From UTCFX2 sp002050125 (GTDB lineage: Bacteria > Chloroflexota > Anaerolineae > Anaerolineales > UBA4823): a stretch of DNA of 64,000 nucleotides. Location: the NCBI GenBank assembly GCA_027494035.1, contig JAOSJQ010000001.1:310001-374000 (forward strand). Reading direction: 5' to 3'. A model generated the notes under the pieces. It did no database searches and was not told the DNA's origin. It was given only the letters and a program-made list of their open reading frames with translations. The translations under genes and the position numbers were made by a program. Below, in pieces: positions 54,476 through 64,000 of this stretch (position 1 is its first letter; each line of letters starts with the position of its first letter).

Positions 54476-57423
54476 ATGACAAAGAAAAGTGAAATGATGA
54501 TACACGGTTTTGAACTGTTACAAGAATACGAAATCCCCGAATTGAACAGCCGCGCGCGCTTGTTCTGCCATCAAAAAACCGGCGCACAACTGCTTTCGAT
54601 CGACAATCGAGACGAAAATAAAGTCTTCGGGATCACGTTTCGCACCCCCCGAACGATTCGACCGGGATTGCGCACATCATGGAGCTACAGCGTGCTGTGC
54701 GGCTCGCAAAAATACCCGCTCAAAGAACCGTTTGTCGAGCTGCTCAAAGGTTCTTTGAACACCTTTCTAAACGCGTTCACCTACCCGGACAAAACCTGCT
54801 ACCCGGTTGCGAGCCAGAACCTGAAGGATTTTTACAACCTGATCGATGTCTACGTGGACGCGGTCTTCCACCCGCTGATCCCGCCCACGACGCTGCAGCA
54901 GGAAGGCTGGCACTACGAACTGGAACAGCCCGACCAGCCGCTCATCTACAAGGGCGTGGTCTTCAACGAAATGAAGGGCGCTTACTCCAACCCGGACGAT
55001 GTGCTGCAAGACCAGGCGCGCATGTCGCTTTTCCCCGACACCCCCTACGGGGTCGACTCGGGCGGGGATCCGCGCCACATCCCGGATCTGACCTATGCCC
55101 AGTTCAAAGATTTTCACAACCGCTATTATCACCCCTCCAACAGCCTAATCTATTTCTACGGCGACGACGACCCCGAAACCCGTCTGGAGCGCATGAACGC
55201 GTACCTGGCAGAATTCACACGCATTGAAATCAATTCCGCCATCCCGCTCCAGCCGGCGTTCAGCGCGCCGCAGCGCCGCGAGATCGCCTACGATCCAGGC
55301 GAAGAGCAGGACAGCCAGAAAGGCATGCTGGTGGTCAACTGGCTGCTGGGCGAGACGAGTGAAGCGCAAACCATGCTGGGGCTTAACATCCTGACGCACA
55401 TCCTGTTGGGCACGCCGGCGTCGCCGCTGCGCAAAGCGCTGATCGATTCCGGCTTGGGCGAAGACCTGGCTGGCGTCGGTCTGGAAGATGAGCTGCGCCA
55501 GGCGTATTTTTCCTGCGGGCTGAAAGGCTTACAGGCGGGACCCGCGGGGAATTAGCCGCCGCTGCCCAACTGGAAACGCTGATCCTGGACACGTTGCGCC
55601 AGCTTGGCGAGCAGGGCATCGATCCGGAAATGGTGGCGGCTTCGCTCAACACGGTCGAATTCCGCCTGCGCGAAAACAACACCGGTTCATTCCCGCGCGG
55701 TTTGCTGCTCATGCTGCGCGCCCTGACCAGCTGGCTGTACGACAACGACCCGGTCACGCCGCTGGCTTTTGCGGAACCGCTAGCGCGGATCAAAGACCAG
55801 GTCGCCGCGGGCAAACCCTATTTCGAAGATTTGATCCAGCAGTATTTCCTCAACAACCCCCACCGCACGACGGTGATTTTAAAGCCTCAGCCGGGCTTGC
55901 AAAAGCAGCGCGACGACGAGGAGCGGCAGCGCCTGTCAGCCGTGCGTGACGCGCTGAGCGCGCCGGAATTCCAGCAGATCGCCGTCCAGACACGTGAGCT
56001 AAAAGCGCTGCAGGAACGCCCCGATTCGCCGGAAGCCCTCGCCAGCATCCCGACGCTCAAGCTGGAAGACCTCGACCGTCAAAATAAGCTCATCCCGCTG
56101 GAGCTGAGCGAGGTCAAGGGGTCGAAGCTGCTGTATCACGATCTTTTCACCAATGGCATCGTCTACCTGGATATCGGCTTTGATCTGCACACGCTGCCGC
56201 AGGAACTGCTGGCGTACGTTCCGCTTTTTGGGCGCGCCCTGCTCGAAACCGGAACGGAGACCGCCGACTATGTCCGCCTTTCCCAGCGCATCGGGCGCTC
56301 GACCGGCGGGATCTGGGTCTCTCCATTCACCTCGCTGATCCGCGGGAGCGACCAGGGAGCGGCGCGCCTGTTCCTGCGCTCCAAAGCCATGCCCGCTCAA
56401 GCAGGCGAACTGCTGGCGATCCTGACCGAAGTCCTGCTGACAGCCCGCCTGGATCACCGCGAACGCTTCCGCCAGATTGTCCTCGAAGAAAAAGCCAGCC
56501 GGGAAGCCATGCTGGTACCCGCCGGTCACGGTGTAGTCAACACGCGCCTGCGGGCGCTGTTCAACGAGGCGGACTGGGCAGCCGAGCAGATGGGCGGGGT
56601 GAGCCAGCTCTTCTTTCTGCGCGAGCTGATCAAGCGCATCGATTCCAACTGGGCTGCGGTGCAGGAGCAGCTCGAGACAATGCGGCGCATCTTGCTGGAC
56701 CGCCGGAACCTGGTCTTCAACGTGACGCTGGACGCCCACAACTGGCGTTCTTTCAAGCCCAGGCTGGACGAATTTCTGGAAGGCTTGCCGGAAGGCGGCG
56801 GAGCTAAGTCAGTCTGGCAGCCTCAGCCTCAGGCGCAGTTCGAGGGCTTGGCGATCCCGGCGCAGGTCAATTACGTCGGCAAAGGCGCCAACCTGTTCGA
56901 GCTTGGCTACGCCGCCGACGGATCGATCGATGTGATCCTCAATTATCTGCGCACCACCTGGCTGTGGGAACGGGTGCGCGTCCAGGGCGGGGCTTATGGC
57001 GGTTTCTGCCTGTTCAATAACCGCTCGGGGGTGCTTACTTATGTATCGTACCGCGACCCAAACTTGCTCCAAACGCTCGATAATTACGACCAAGCCGCAC
57101 ACTTTCTGAGTGAGCTTGCCCTGGATGCGGATGAACTGAAAAAATCGATCATCGGCGCGATCGGCGACATGGACGCCTACCAGCTTCCGGACGCCAAAGG
57201 CTACGCCTCGCTGCTGCGCTACCTGGCGGGCGACACCGATGAAAACCGCCAGGTCTGGCGGGAGCAAATCCTGACAACCACGCTGGAAGATTTCCATGCC
57301 CTGGGGCAGTCACTGACCCGGCTGAACGAAGCGGGTTTTGTGACCGTGATGGGCTCGCCGGAAGCGCTGGCGCAAGCCAACGCGGCGCGCCCCGGGTGGC
57401 TAAAACTGAACAAAGTGCTCTGA
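54476..57423 (+). CDS. M16C-family (presequence-protease type) metalloprotease, three indels
   Basis: About 980 aa. The M16C core SVLCGSQKYPLKEPF, GSLNTFLNAFTYPDKTCYPV is clear, and the second half (from about 55551) has ELAAAAQLETL through WLKLNKVL. The zinc motif HIMEH is lost in the frame as read: a C seems missing from the C6 run (54645-54650) and a T extra at 54686, so codons between encode a false stretch. With both corrected the line reads FRTPPNDSTGIAHIMEHSVL. A third indel, a missing G in 55546-55549, splits the two halves. Function: cytosolic peptide degradation by a clamshell protease. It sits between the FAD and FeS/Moco genes; the reason is unclear. Confidence 0.85.
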
Positions 57424-57441
57424 TCCGAAAGGACCGAACCT

Positions 57442-60400
57442 ATGCTGATTTCACTGCTTATCAACGATCGAATTTTTGAAGTCGAATCCGCGGCGGGCGA
57501 GAGCCTGTTGAGCGTGCTGCGCCGGCTGGGTTTCTTCAGCGTCAAACACGGCTGCGAGACGGGCGAATGCGGCGCCTGCGCGGTGCTGCTGGACGGGAAA
57601 ACGGTCAATTCCTGTGTGATGCTGGCAGCCCAGGCGGTTGGGCACATCCTTCAAACGATCGAATCGATCGGGGAGCACCCCGAGCAGGGCTGGAAAACCA
57701 CTCAGGGCTTGCACCCGCTCCAGCAAGCGTTTGTCGAGACCGGCGCGGTGCAATGCGGTTACTGCACGCCCGCCCAGATCTTAGCCGCCAAGGAACTCTT
57801 GGATCGAAACCCCAATCCCACCGAAGCCGAGGTGCGCCAGGCGCTGGCGGGGGTGCTTTGCCGCTGCACGGGGTACCTCAAGCCCGTGCAGGCGGTCTTG
57901 AGAGCCGCGGCGGTCCTGCGCGGCGAGGCGGTCGAGCCGCTCGAAGGCGGGCTGCACGGCGACGAGGGCATCCCCGCCCCGCCGGATTGGTTCGGGGGCG
58001 GCGACGAGGGCGGCGCGCCAGAGAAGGATTTGCTGACGCCAGCCACTTTTCCAGGCGGCGCCGTGCAGACCCGCACCCGCCTGCTGCCGCGCATCACGCT
58101 CACGCCTGAATCCGAAGTCTGGAGCAGCGTCGGCAAACCCGAAAAGAAGGTGGATGCGGTAAAGCTGGTGCAGGGGAAGCCGGCGTTTACGGCGGATATC
58201 GAGCCGCGCAACCTGCTGTACGCCAAAGTGCTGCACAGTCCGGTGGCGCACGCCCGGATTGTCAAAATCGACGCCAGCCGGGCTTTACAACTGCCGGGCG
58301 TGGCAGCAGTGTTGACCTGGAAGGACCTGCCGCGGGTGGTGTACTCCACCGCCGGGCAATCGGACCCGATCCCGGGCCCGCTCGATTCCTTCTCGCTCGA
58401 CCGCAAGGTGCGCTTTGTGGGCGACCGCGTGGCGTTCGTGGCGGCGGAAAGCGAGCAGATCGCCAGCCAGGCGCTGGAATTGATCGACGTGGAATACGAG
58501 TCGCTGCCAGCCGTGCTCGATCCCGCGGAAGCCATGCTGCCCGGCGCGCCGATTCTGCACGACGAGCCGGAGTACGTCAACTTTGCCGAATCCGATCCGG
58601 GGCGCAACCTGGCGGCTCACATCCACATCGACATCGGCGACGTGGAAAAGGGCTTTGCCGAAGCCGACCAGATCTTCGAGGATGTTTACGAAGTCCCCAA
58701 GGTGCAGCAGGCGCACATCGAGCCGCATGTCGTGGTGACGTATTGGGACGAGGACGACCGCCTGGTGATCCGCACCAGCACCCAGGTGCCTTTCCACGCC
58801 CGCCGGATGCTGGCGCCAGTACTGGGCTTGCCGGTGAAGCGCATCCGGGTGATCAAGCCGCGCATTGGCGGGGGGTTCGGCGGCAAGCAGGAAGTCCTGA
58901 TCGAAGACGTGGCGGCTCACCTGACGATTGCCACTGGGCGACCGGTGATTTACGAATACACGCGGGCAGAGGAATTCTTCGCTGGGCGGTCGCGCCATCC
59001 AATGCGCATCTGGATGAAGACCGGGGTCAAGAAGGACGGCACGCTGACCGCCAACGCGATGAAAGTGCTGACCAATACCGGGGCGTATGGCTGTCACGCG
59101 CTGACCGTGACCGGCAACACCGGTCACAAATCGATCGCGCTCTATGTCGGGGACGGCGAATACCGCAAGTCGCCCAACATCCAGTTCACTGCCGATGTCG
59201 TTTATACCAACCACCCGCCTGCCGGCGCCTTCCGCGGTTATGGCGTCCCGCAGGGCTATTGGGCGCTCGACCGCCACATGGAGAAGATCGCCCGTGCGTT
59301 GGGGCTCGACCCGCTCGAATTCCGCTTGAAGAACGCACTGCGGGCGGGAGAGCTGCAGCCGTTCAGCACCGCCTGGAGCGAGGGGCGCGAACCCCGCCCG
59401 GAGACGATCGAGACCTGCGCGCTGGAAGAGTGCGCGCGCCAGGGCAAAGCCGTGATCGGGTGGGATCAGAAATTCAACAACCCGAACTGGCGGACGGTGG
59501 CAGGCAAGCCTCACCTGAGGCGCGGCATCGGATCGGCGCTGGTCATGCAGGGAACCGCCATTCCCTATCTGGACATGGGCGGGGCAAGCGTCAAGATGAA
59601 CGATGATGGGTCGTTCAATCTGCTCATCGGCGCGACCGACCTGGGCACCGGCTCGGACACCGTGATCGGTCAGATGGTCGCCGAAGTTTTGGGCGTTCCG
59701 CTCGAAGACATCATCGTGTATTCTTCGGACACCGACTTCACGCCGTTCGACAAAGGCGCGTACGCCTCGAGCACGACCTACATCTCGGGCGGCGCAGCCG
59801 TTAAAGCCGCCGAACAGGTTGCCGAGCGCATCCGCATTCGGGCGGCGAAGATGCTGAACGCGGCTGGCGCGGAGGGCGAGCCAATCGATTGGCGCGAGAT
59901 AAAGCTGGCAAACCGGCAGGCTTGCGCCCCGGATGGTCGCTCGGTCTCGCTGAGCGAGGTTGCCCTCCATGCGCTGCACCAGGAAGACCAGGAACAGATC
60001 ATGGGCGTTGCATCGTTTGTTTCGCCGGTCGCGCCGCCGCCTTTCGCAGCCCAATTCGCTGAAGTGACGGTGGATATCGAGACCGGACAGGTGATCGTGG
60101 GCAAACTGGTGATGGCGCTCGACTCGGGCGTGATCGTTAACCCGCTCACCGCTTCAGGACAGGTGGAGGGCGGCATGACCCAGGCGCTTGGCTACGCGGT
60201 CTGCGAAGAAATGCGCTATGACGAGCGCGGTTTTGCGCGCGAAATCGACCTGACCGATTATCATATCTTCCAGGCGGACGAGATGCCCGAGCTGCACACC
60301 CTGTTTGTCGAAACCTTCGAACCGACCCACCCGTTTGGCGTTAAAGCGGTGGCGGAAATCCCGCTGGATGGAGTTGCTCCGGCGGTGGGCAACGCGGTCT

Positions 60401-60483
60401 TGGATGCCTGCGGCGCGGTCGTGAACAACAATCCGATCACCCCCGAAAAAGTCTGGCGGTCGCTGAACAAGGAGAGCGATTAG
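57442..60483 (+). CDS. Molybdenum hydroxylase, fused [2Fe-2S] and Moco subunits
   Basis: 1013 aa. Two [2Fe-2S] domains (Cys38, 43, 46, 58; Cys105, 108, 140, 142), a Gly/Pro linker of about 60 residues (EGGLHGDEGIPAPPDWFGGG), then the molybdopterin domain with KPRIGGGFGGKQE, NHPPAGAFRGYGVPQG, and GVKAVAEIPLDG near the C-terminus carrying the catalytic Glu position. It is a paralogue of the 38466-41285 enzyme with a distinct linker. Substrate unknown. It is 18 bases after the M16C gene and 3 bases before the pyrophosphatase gene. Confidence 0.93.
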   Translation: MLISLLINDRIFEVESAAGESLLSVLRRLGFFSVKHGCETGECGACAVLLDGKTVNSCVMLAAQAVGHILQTIESIGEHPEQGWKTTQGLHPLQQAFVETGAVQCGYCTPAQILAAKELLDRNPNPTEAEVRQALAGVLCRCTGYLKPVQAVLRAAAVLRGEAVEPLEGGLHGDEGIPAPPDWFGGGDEGGAPEKDLLTPATFPGGAVQTRTRLLPRITLTPESEVWSSVGKPEKKVDAVKLVQGKPAFTADIEPRNLLYAKVLHSPVAHARIVKIDASRALQLPGVAAVLTWKDLPRVVYSTAGQSDPIPGPLDSFSLDRKVRFVGDRVAFVAAESEQIASQALELIDVEYESLPAVLDPAEAMLPGAPILHDEPEYVNFAESDPGRNLAAHIHIDIGDVEKGFAEADQIFEDVYEVPKVQQAHIEPHVVVTYWDEDDRLVIRTSTQVPFHARRMLAPVLGLPVKRIRVIKPRIGGGFGGKQEVLIEDVAAHLTIATGRPVIYEYTRAEEFFAGRSRHPMRIWMKTGVKKDGTLTANAMKVLTNTGAYGCHALTVTGNTGHKSIALYVGDGEYRKSPNIQFTADVVYTNHPPAGAFRGYGVPQGYWALDRHMEKIARALGLDPLEFRLKNALRAGELQPFSTAWSEGREPRPETIETCALEECARQGKAVIGWDQKFNNPNWRTVAGKPHLRRGIGSALVMQGTAIPYLDMGGASVKMNDDGSFNLLIGATDLGTGSDTVIGQMVAEVLGVPLEDIIVYSSDTDFTPFDKGAYASSTTYISGGAAVKAAEQVAERIRIRAAKMLNAAGAEGEPIDWREIKLANRQACAPDGRSVSLSEVALHALHQEDQEQIMGVASFVSPVAPPPFAAQFAEVTVDIETGQVIVGKLVMALDSGVIVNPLTASGQVEGGMTQALGYAVCEEMRYDERGFAREIDLTDYHIFQADEMPELHTLFVETFEPTHPFGVKAVAEIPLDGVAPAVGNAVLDACGAVVNNNPITPEKVWRSLNKESD

Positions 60484-60486
60484 GCT

Positions 60487-61833
60487 ATGGATCGAATCTA
60501 TGTGGTGGGTCATATCAATCCAGACACCGACTCGATCGCCTCGGCGGTCGGGTACGCCTGGCTGCTGCGCGAACGCGACGGCGAGGATGTGGCTGCGGCG
60601 CGGGCGGGTCCCACTAACCCGCAGACCACCTGGGTGCTCAAACGGCTCGGTCTGGAGGCGCCGACCCTGCTCACCGACGCGTCGCCGCGTTTCGAGTCGG
60701 TCACGCGCCGGCTGGACACCGTCACCCCTGAAGACCCGCTACGCGAAGCCTGGGCGATCTTGAACCGCACGGGCGGGATTGCGCCGCTGGTCAACCCGGA
60801 CGACGGCAAGCCCGTGGGAATGATCACCGGAATGAGCCTGTTCAACCTCATGGCGAAGTACGTCGGGGCTCACCCGCGCCGCCAGGACGTGCGCATCTCC
60901 GAGATCCTCGACCTGCCATGCCGCGAAGCCTGCGATGGCAGCGTGCCGCGTTACCGCGCCAACATCCACATCCGCGATATGCTGGGCAGAATCCTGCGCG
61001 AAGAACACAACGATTTCTTGGTCGTTGACGATCAGGGGCTGTACACCGGCGTTACCCGCCAGCGGGATGTGCTGAACCCGCCCCGCCTGCGCCTGATCCT
61101 GGTGGATCACAACGAGCCGGGGCAGTCGTTGGGCGCGGTCGAGGAAGCCGAGCTGATCGAAATCCTGGATCACCACCGCCTGGGCAACCCGTCCACGCGG
61201 GCGCCGATCCGCTTTTCGGTGGATGTGGTGGGCAGCACGAGCACGCTGGTCTCGGAGCGGATCGAAGAAGCCGGTTTGAGCGCCCCGCCGGACATCGCCG
61301 GACTGCTGTTGGCGGGGCTGCTTTCGGATACGCTGATCTTGACCTCGCCCACCACCACCGAGCGCGATCACCAGGCTGCCGCGCGGCTGGAACGCTGGGC
61401 GTTTGTCCGCAACGGTCCGCTGGCGGGGGAAAAGCTTCAATCTTACGGCGAGCAGGTGATCGAGGCGGGAGCCGGGCTTTCTACCCGCGACCCGTTCGAG
61501 ATCGTTTCCACCGATATCAAAACCTATGAGACCGGCGGGTTTCATTTTGCGATTTCACAGGCAGAGGTGACCGATTTGCGCCAGATGAACGATCACCTCG
61601 ATGAGCTGACCCGGGCGCTCGACCGGCTGCGCCAGGAACGCCGGTTGGATTTCGTGATGCTGATGGTGACCGATGTGGTGGATAACGTGAGCAGCCTGAT
61701 CACCGTCAACGCGCCGCCCCCTCTGGATGATCTGCCCTATCCCAAACAGCAGGACGGGACGCGGCTGGCAATCGGGGTGGTTTCGCGCAAGAAACAACTT
61801 TTACCGGTTATATTAAGTATTTTGGAGGAATGA
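60487..61833 (+). CDS. Family II (Mn-dependent) inorganic pyrophosphatase with CBS domains
   Basis: 448 aa. DHH-type motifs GHINPDTDSIASAVGYAW (residues 8-25), LVDHNEPGQS, EILDHHRLGNPS, and the DHHA2 terminal VVSRKKQLLPVIL. Between the first motif and DHH are CBS-like segments (residues 75-195), which bind adenine nucleotides and regulate such enzymes. It hydrolyses pyrophosphate, which could pull Moco- or purine-related reactions. It lies between the Moco hydroxylase and xdhC in the same operon. The stop overlaps the xdhC start region. Confidence 0.88.
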   Translation: MDRIYVVGHINPDTDSIASAVGYAWLLRERDGEDVAAARAGPTNPQTTWVLKRLGLEAPTLLTDASPRFESVTRRLDTVTPEDPLREAWAILNRTGGIAPLVNPDDGKPVGMITGMSLFNLMAKYVGAHPRRQDVRISEILDLPCREACDGSVPRYRANIHIRDMLGRILREEHNDFLVVDDQGLYTGVTRQRDVLNPPRLRLILVDHNEPGQSLGAVEEAELIEILDHHRLGNPSTRAPIRFSVDVVGSTSTLVSERIEEAGLSAPPDIAGLLLAGLLSDTLILTSPTTTERDHQAAARLERWAFVRNGPLAGEKLQSYGEQVIEAGAGLSTRDPFEIVSTDIKTYETGGFHFAISQAEVTDLRQMNDHLDELTRALDRLRQERRLDFVMLMVTDVVDNVSSLITVNAPPPLDDLPYPKQQDGTRLAIGVVSRKKQLLPVILSILEE

Positions 61834-62652
61834 ATGACTTCGATATTTCAATCGTTGGTGGAACTGGAAGAGAAGAACCAGGCAGGCGCGCTGTGCATGG
61901 TGGTGCGCAGCCAGGGATCGACCCCGCGCCGGTCTGGCAGCAAAATGGTGGTTTTCCCAGACGGACGGATCGAAGGCACCGTCGGCGGGGGCGAGCTCGA
62001 AAACCGGGTGATCCGGGAGGCGCTGCAGGCGATTGACGACGGTAAGCCGCGCATGTTGGAGTATCAGATGAACGACCCGGCTCAGGGCGACCCGGGCGTG
62101 TGCGGCGGTCAGGTGGAGGTCTATGTGGAACCCTTGCGTCCTAAACCTACGGTTGTGGTGATCGGCGTCGGACACGTCGGCAAGGCTGTGGCGCACCTGG
62201 CGCACTGGCTGGGCTATCGAGTGGTGGTCAGCGACGACCGCCCCGACTTTTGCACGCCGGAAGCCATCCCGGACGCCGATGAATATTTACCCGTGCCGAT
62301 GGCGGAGCTGCCAACGCGCCTGGAATTCACACCCTGGACTTATCTAGTGTTGACCACGCGCGGCGTCAACGTCGATATCGTGGGTTTGCCCGCCCTTTTA
62401 GACCAGCCCGCGGCGTATATCGGGGTGATCGGGTCGCAGCGCCGCTGGATGACCGCCCGCAAGCAAATGATCGACGCTGGAACGCCGGTCGAAAAATTGG
62501 ACCGGGTTCGCTCGCCAATTGGATTGGAGCTCAACGCCGAAACCCCCGAAGAGATCGCGGTGAGCATCATGGCGGAGATCATCATGCTGCGCGAAGGCGG
62601 AGACGGTCGTCCGATATCCGCCAGAAAACAAAGACAGACAAAACAACAATAG
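61834..62652 (+). CDS. xdhC: XdhC-family Moco maturation factor
   Basis: 272 aa. The N-terminal CoxI/XdhC domain has GALCMVVRSQGSTPRRSGSK and TVGGGELENRV. The Rossmann domain has VVVIGVGHVGKAVAHLAHWL, then AAYIGVIGSQRRWMTARKQM. XdhC binds Moco, promotes its sulfuration and hands it to molybdenum hydroxylases. GGAGG lies 6 bases before the ATG, within the pyrophosphatase stop. It probably serves the Moco enzymes in this window, and also selenium-dependent ones. Confidence 0.93.
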   Translation: MTSIFQSLVELEEKNQAGALCMVVRSQGSTPRRSGSKMVVFPDGRIEGTVGGGELENRVIREALQAIDDGKPRMLEYQMNDPAQGDPGVCGGQVEVYVEPLRPKPTVVVIGVGHVGKAVAHLAHWLGYRVVVSDDRPDFCTPEAIPDADEYLPVPMAELPTRLEFTPWTYLVLTTRGVNVDIVGLPALLDQPAAYIGVIGSQRRWMTARKQMIDAGTPVEKLDRVRSPIGLELNAETPEEIAVSIMAEIIMLREGGDGRPISARKQRQTKQQ

Positions 62653-62663
62653 CGGAGAGCATT

Positions 62664-64000
62664 ATGTGGCAGAGTTATTATTGTGTAACGCGCATCGAGG
62701 AGGCGCTCGAACTCCTGGCTGAACACGGCGCGCAAGCCCGAATCGTCGCCGGCGCGACGGATCTGATCCTCGAGTTGGAGCGCGGGGTGCGCAAAGGGGT
62801 CGAAACGCTGATCGACATCACCCGCGTGCCGTGTCTGGACGAGATCGTGATGGACGAAGACGAGGTCATTCACCTCGGTCCGCTGGTCACGCACAACCAA
62901 TGCATCGCCTCCAAGCTGGTTGTCGAGCGGCTCTTCCCGCTTGCCCAGGCGGCGTGGAGCGTGGGCGCGCCGCAGATCCGCAACCGCGGCACCGTGGCGG
63001 GCAACCTGATCACCGCTTCGCCGGCGAACGACACCATCACCCCGCTGATGGCGCTTGGGGCAAGCGTCCGGCTAAGTTCGACGCGCGGCAGCCGGGTGGC
63101 GCCCCTGAAGGACTTCTTCCTGGGGGTGCGGCGCACGGCGCTCCAACCGGATGAGATGCTGGTGGACATCGCCGTACCGGCGCTGAAATCGAACCAGCGC
63201 GGCATGTTCTATAAACTGGCGCTGCGGCGCGCCCAGGCGATCTCGGTGGTCAACGCGGCGGTGGTGCTCACCTTTGACGGAGAGGCAGCGGCGGTTGGAG
63301 CGCAATCCAAAGTTACTTCCGCGGCGATCACGCTCGGCTCGGTCGCCCCAACCATCGTGCGCGCGCCCGATGCCGAAAATTACCTGGCAGGCAAAACGTT
63401 GACCGACGAAGTGATCCTGGAGGCGGCAGTCCTGGCAAAGCGGGCTGCCCACCCGATCGATGACATTCGCGGCACTGCCGTTTATCGCGATGAGATGGTG
63501 CGGGTGTGCGTCAAACGCTGCCTGGCTGGCATCCACGCCGGAGCGGAACGAGACGGCTTTCCAACCGATCCGGTGCTGCTGCGGGGAACCGAAAAAGTCG
63601 ATCTCGCCCAGCGCCTGCCCGAGCGCAGCCTGCACCAGCCGGGGTCGCCGATTGTAACGCGGATCAATGGGAAAGAGTACACCTTCAACAGCGGGCAAAA
63701 CAAGACCCTGCTGCGCCTGCTGCGCGAGGAAGCCGGGTTGACCGGCACAAAAGAGGGTTGCGCAGAAGGGGAATGCGGCGCCTGCACGGTGTATCTCGAC
63801 GGTCAGGCGGTGATGAGCTGCCTGGTGCCGGCAACGCGCGCCCACGGGGCTGAGATCACCACAATCGAGGGCATCGCGCATGATGGGCAGCTCCACCCGG
63901 TCCAGCAGGCTTTCATCGAAGAAGGCGCGGTGCAGTGCGGTTATTGCACACCCGGTTTTATTATGTCTGCCGTAAAATTGCTCGAAGAAAAGCCCCATCC
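62664..64000 (+). CDS. Molybdenum hydroxylase FAD/[2Fe-2S] fusion (3' end outside window)
   Basis: The open frame runs from ATG 62664 (GGAG 6 bases upstream) off the right edge, at least 445 residues. Residues 1-300 are the FAD-binding subunit (ARIVAGATDLILELERG, QIRNRGTVAGNLITASPAND). From about residue 330 a [2Fe-2S] domain follows (GTKEGCAEGECGACTVYLDG, AVQCGYCTPGFIMS). The FAD-then-FeS order differs from the FeS/Moco fusions elsewhere in the window, so a separate Moco subunit is expected just beyond 64000. Confidence 0.9.
   Translation, partial: MWQSYYCVTRIEEALELLAEHGAQARIVAGATDLILELERGVRKGVETLIDITRVPCLDEIVMDEDEVIHLGPLVTHNQCIASKLVVERLFPLAQAAWSVGAPQIRNRGTVAGNLITASPANDTITPLMALGASVRLSSTRGSRVAPLKDFFLGVRRTALQPDEMLVDIAVPALKSNQRGMFYKLALRRAQAISVVNAAVVLTFDGEAAAVGAQSKVTSAAITLGSVAPTIVRAPDAENYLAGKTLTDEVILEAAVLAKRAAHPIDDIRGTAVYRDEMVRVCVKRCLAGIHAGAERDGFPTDPVLLRGTEKVDLAQRLPERSLHQPGSPIVTRINGKEYTFNSGQNKTLLRLLREEAGLTGTKEGCAEGECGACTVYLDGQAVMSCLVPATRAHGAEITTIEGIAHDGQLHPVQQAFIEEGAVQCGYCTPGFIMSAVKLLEEKPH

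Noticed and set aside
15724..57423. Selenocysteine UGA read-through as the cause of split genes
   Set aside because: In every case the two parts are in different reading frames, so recoding a stop would not join them.
58285..60054. 589-codon minus-strand ORF opposite the FeS/Moco fusion gene
   Set aside because: No domain, no ribosome-binding site, mirrors codon periodicity of the real gene.
1..64000. CRISPR arrays or restriction/anti-phage systems
   Set aside because: No regularly spaced direct repeats and no recognisable cas, nuclease or toxin-antitoxin genes were seen.

Overview
The window is GC-rich bacterial chromosome, most likely from a Chloroflexota bacterium of the Anaerolineae type. 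This placement is an inference from several things together: lipoproteins and TPR proteins with Thr/Pro-rich linkers, coenzyme F420 biosynthesis next to molybdenum hydroxylases, a selenocysteine tRNA, and a large lineage-type insertion in RpoB. The ttuA/ttuB pair hints at a thermophilic or formerly thermophilic lifestyle. No plasmid or phage backbone and no CRISPR array was seen; one IS element is present.

Layout. 1-12115 (minus strand) is the str/S10 ribosomal region, read as rpoB, rpsL, rpsG, fusA, tuf, rpsJ, rplC, rplD, rplW, rplB, rpsS, rplV. rpoB has its own promoter and terminator, and rpoC is not between rpoB and rpsL. 12413-19075 holds era, a YhhN membrane protein, an ECF sigma/anti-sigma/membrane-protein operon, a lipoprotein gene and two sugar or hydroxy-acid dehydrogenases. 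19234-24432 holds a lipoprotein gene abutted by an IS4-like element (20001-21177), a truncated AT-rich ORF and a clostripain-family protease. 24474-30508 holds an FmdB zinc ribbon, a TPR membrane protein, a site-2-type protease, tRNA-Sec, a small HELTH protein and glnA. 30563-42170 (minus) is a run of eleven closely spaced genes: a molybdenum hydroxylase (FAD and FeS/Moco subunits), ssnA, npdG, cofE, a nitroreductase, cofD, cofC, an LLM-type F420 enzyme, ttuB and ttuA. 42450-50839 (plus) holds an M20 dipeptidase, DUF1385, a WD40 lipoprotein, proB-proA, an M23-like protein, a DinB protein and an unknown. glmS (50870-52714, minus) is preceded by a glmS ribozyme. 53155-64000 (plus) is a second molybdenum hydroxylase cluster: a thioesterase, an FAD subunit, an M16C protease, an FeS/Moco fusion, a family II pyrophosphatase, xdhC, and an FAD/FeS fusion cut by the window end.

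How the parts work together. The eleven-gene minus-strand run couples Moco hydroxylase subunits and SsnA with F420 maturation (CofC, CofD, CofE), F420 reduction (NpdG), F420 use (LLM enzyme) and tRNA thiolation (TtuA/TtuB). Its 5' leader is predicted to fold so that the transcript start pairs with the bases just before the first start codon. SsnA, XdhC and tRNA-Sec in one window fit a selenium-using organism.

Data quality. Eight genes, including the essential rpoB, are split by single-base indels, mostly in G/C homopolymers. The pattern looks like residual assembly error rather than pseudogenes, so these are annotated as single genes with the indel noted.
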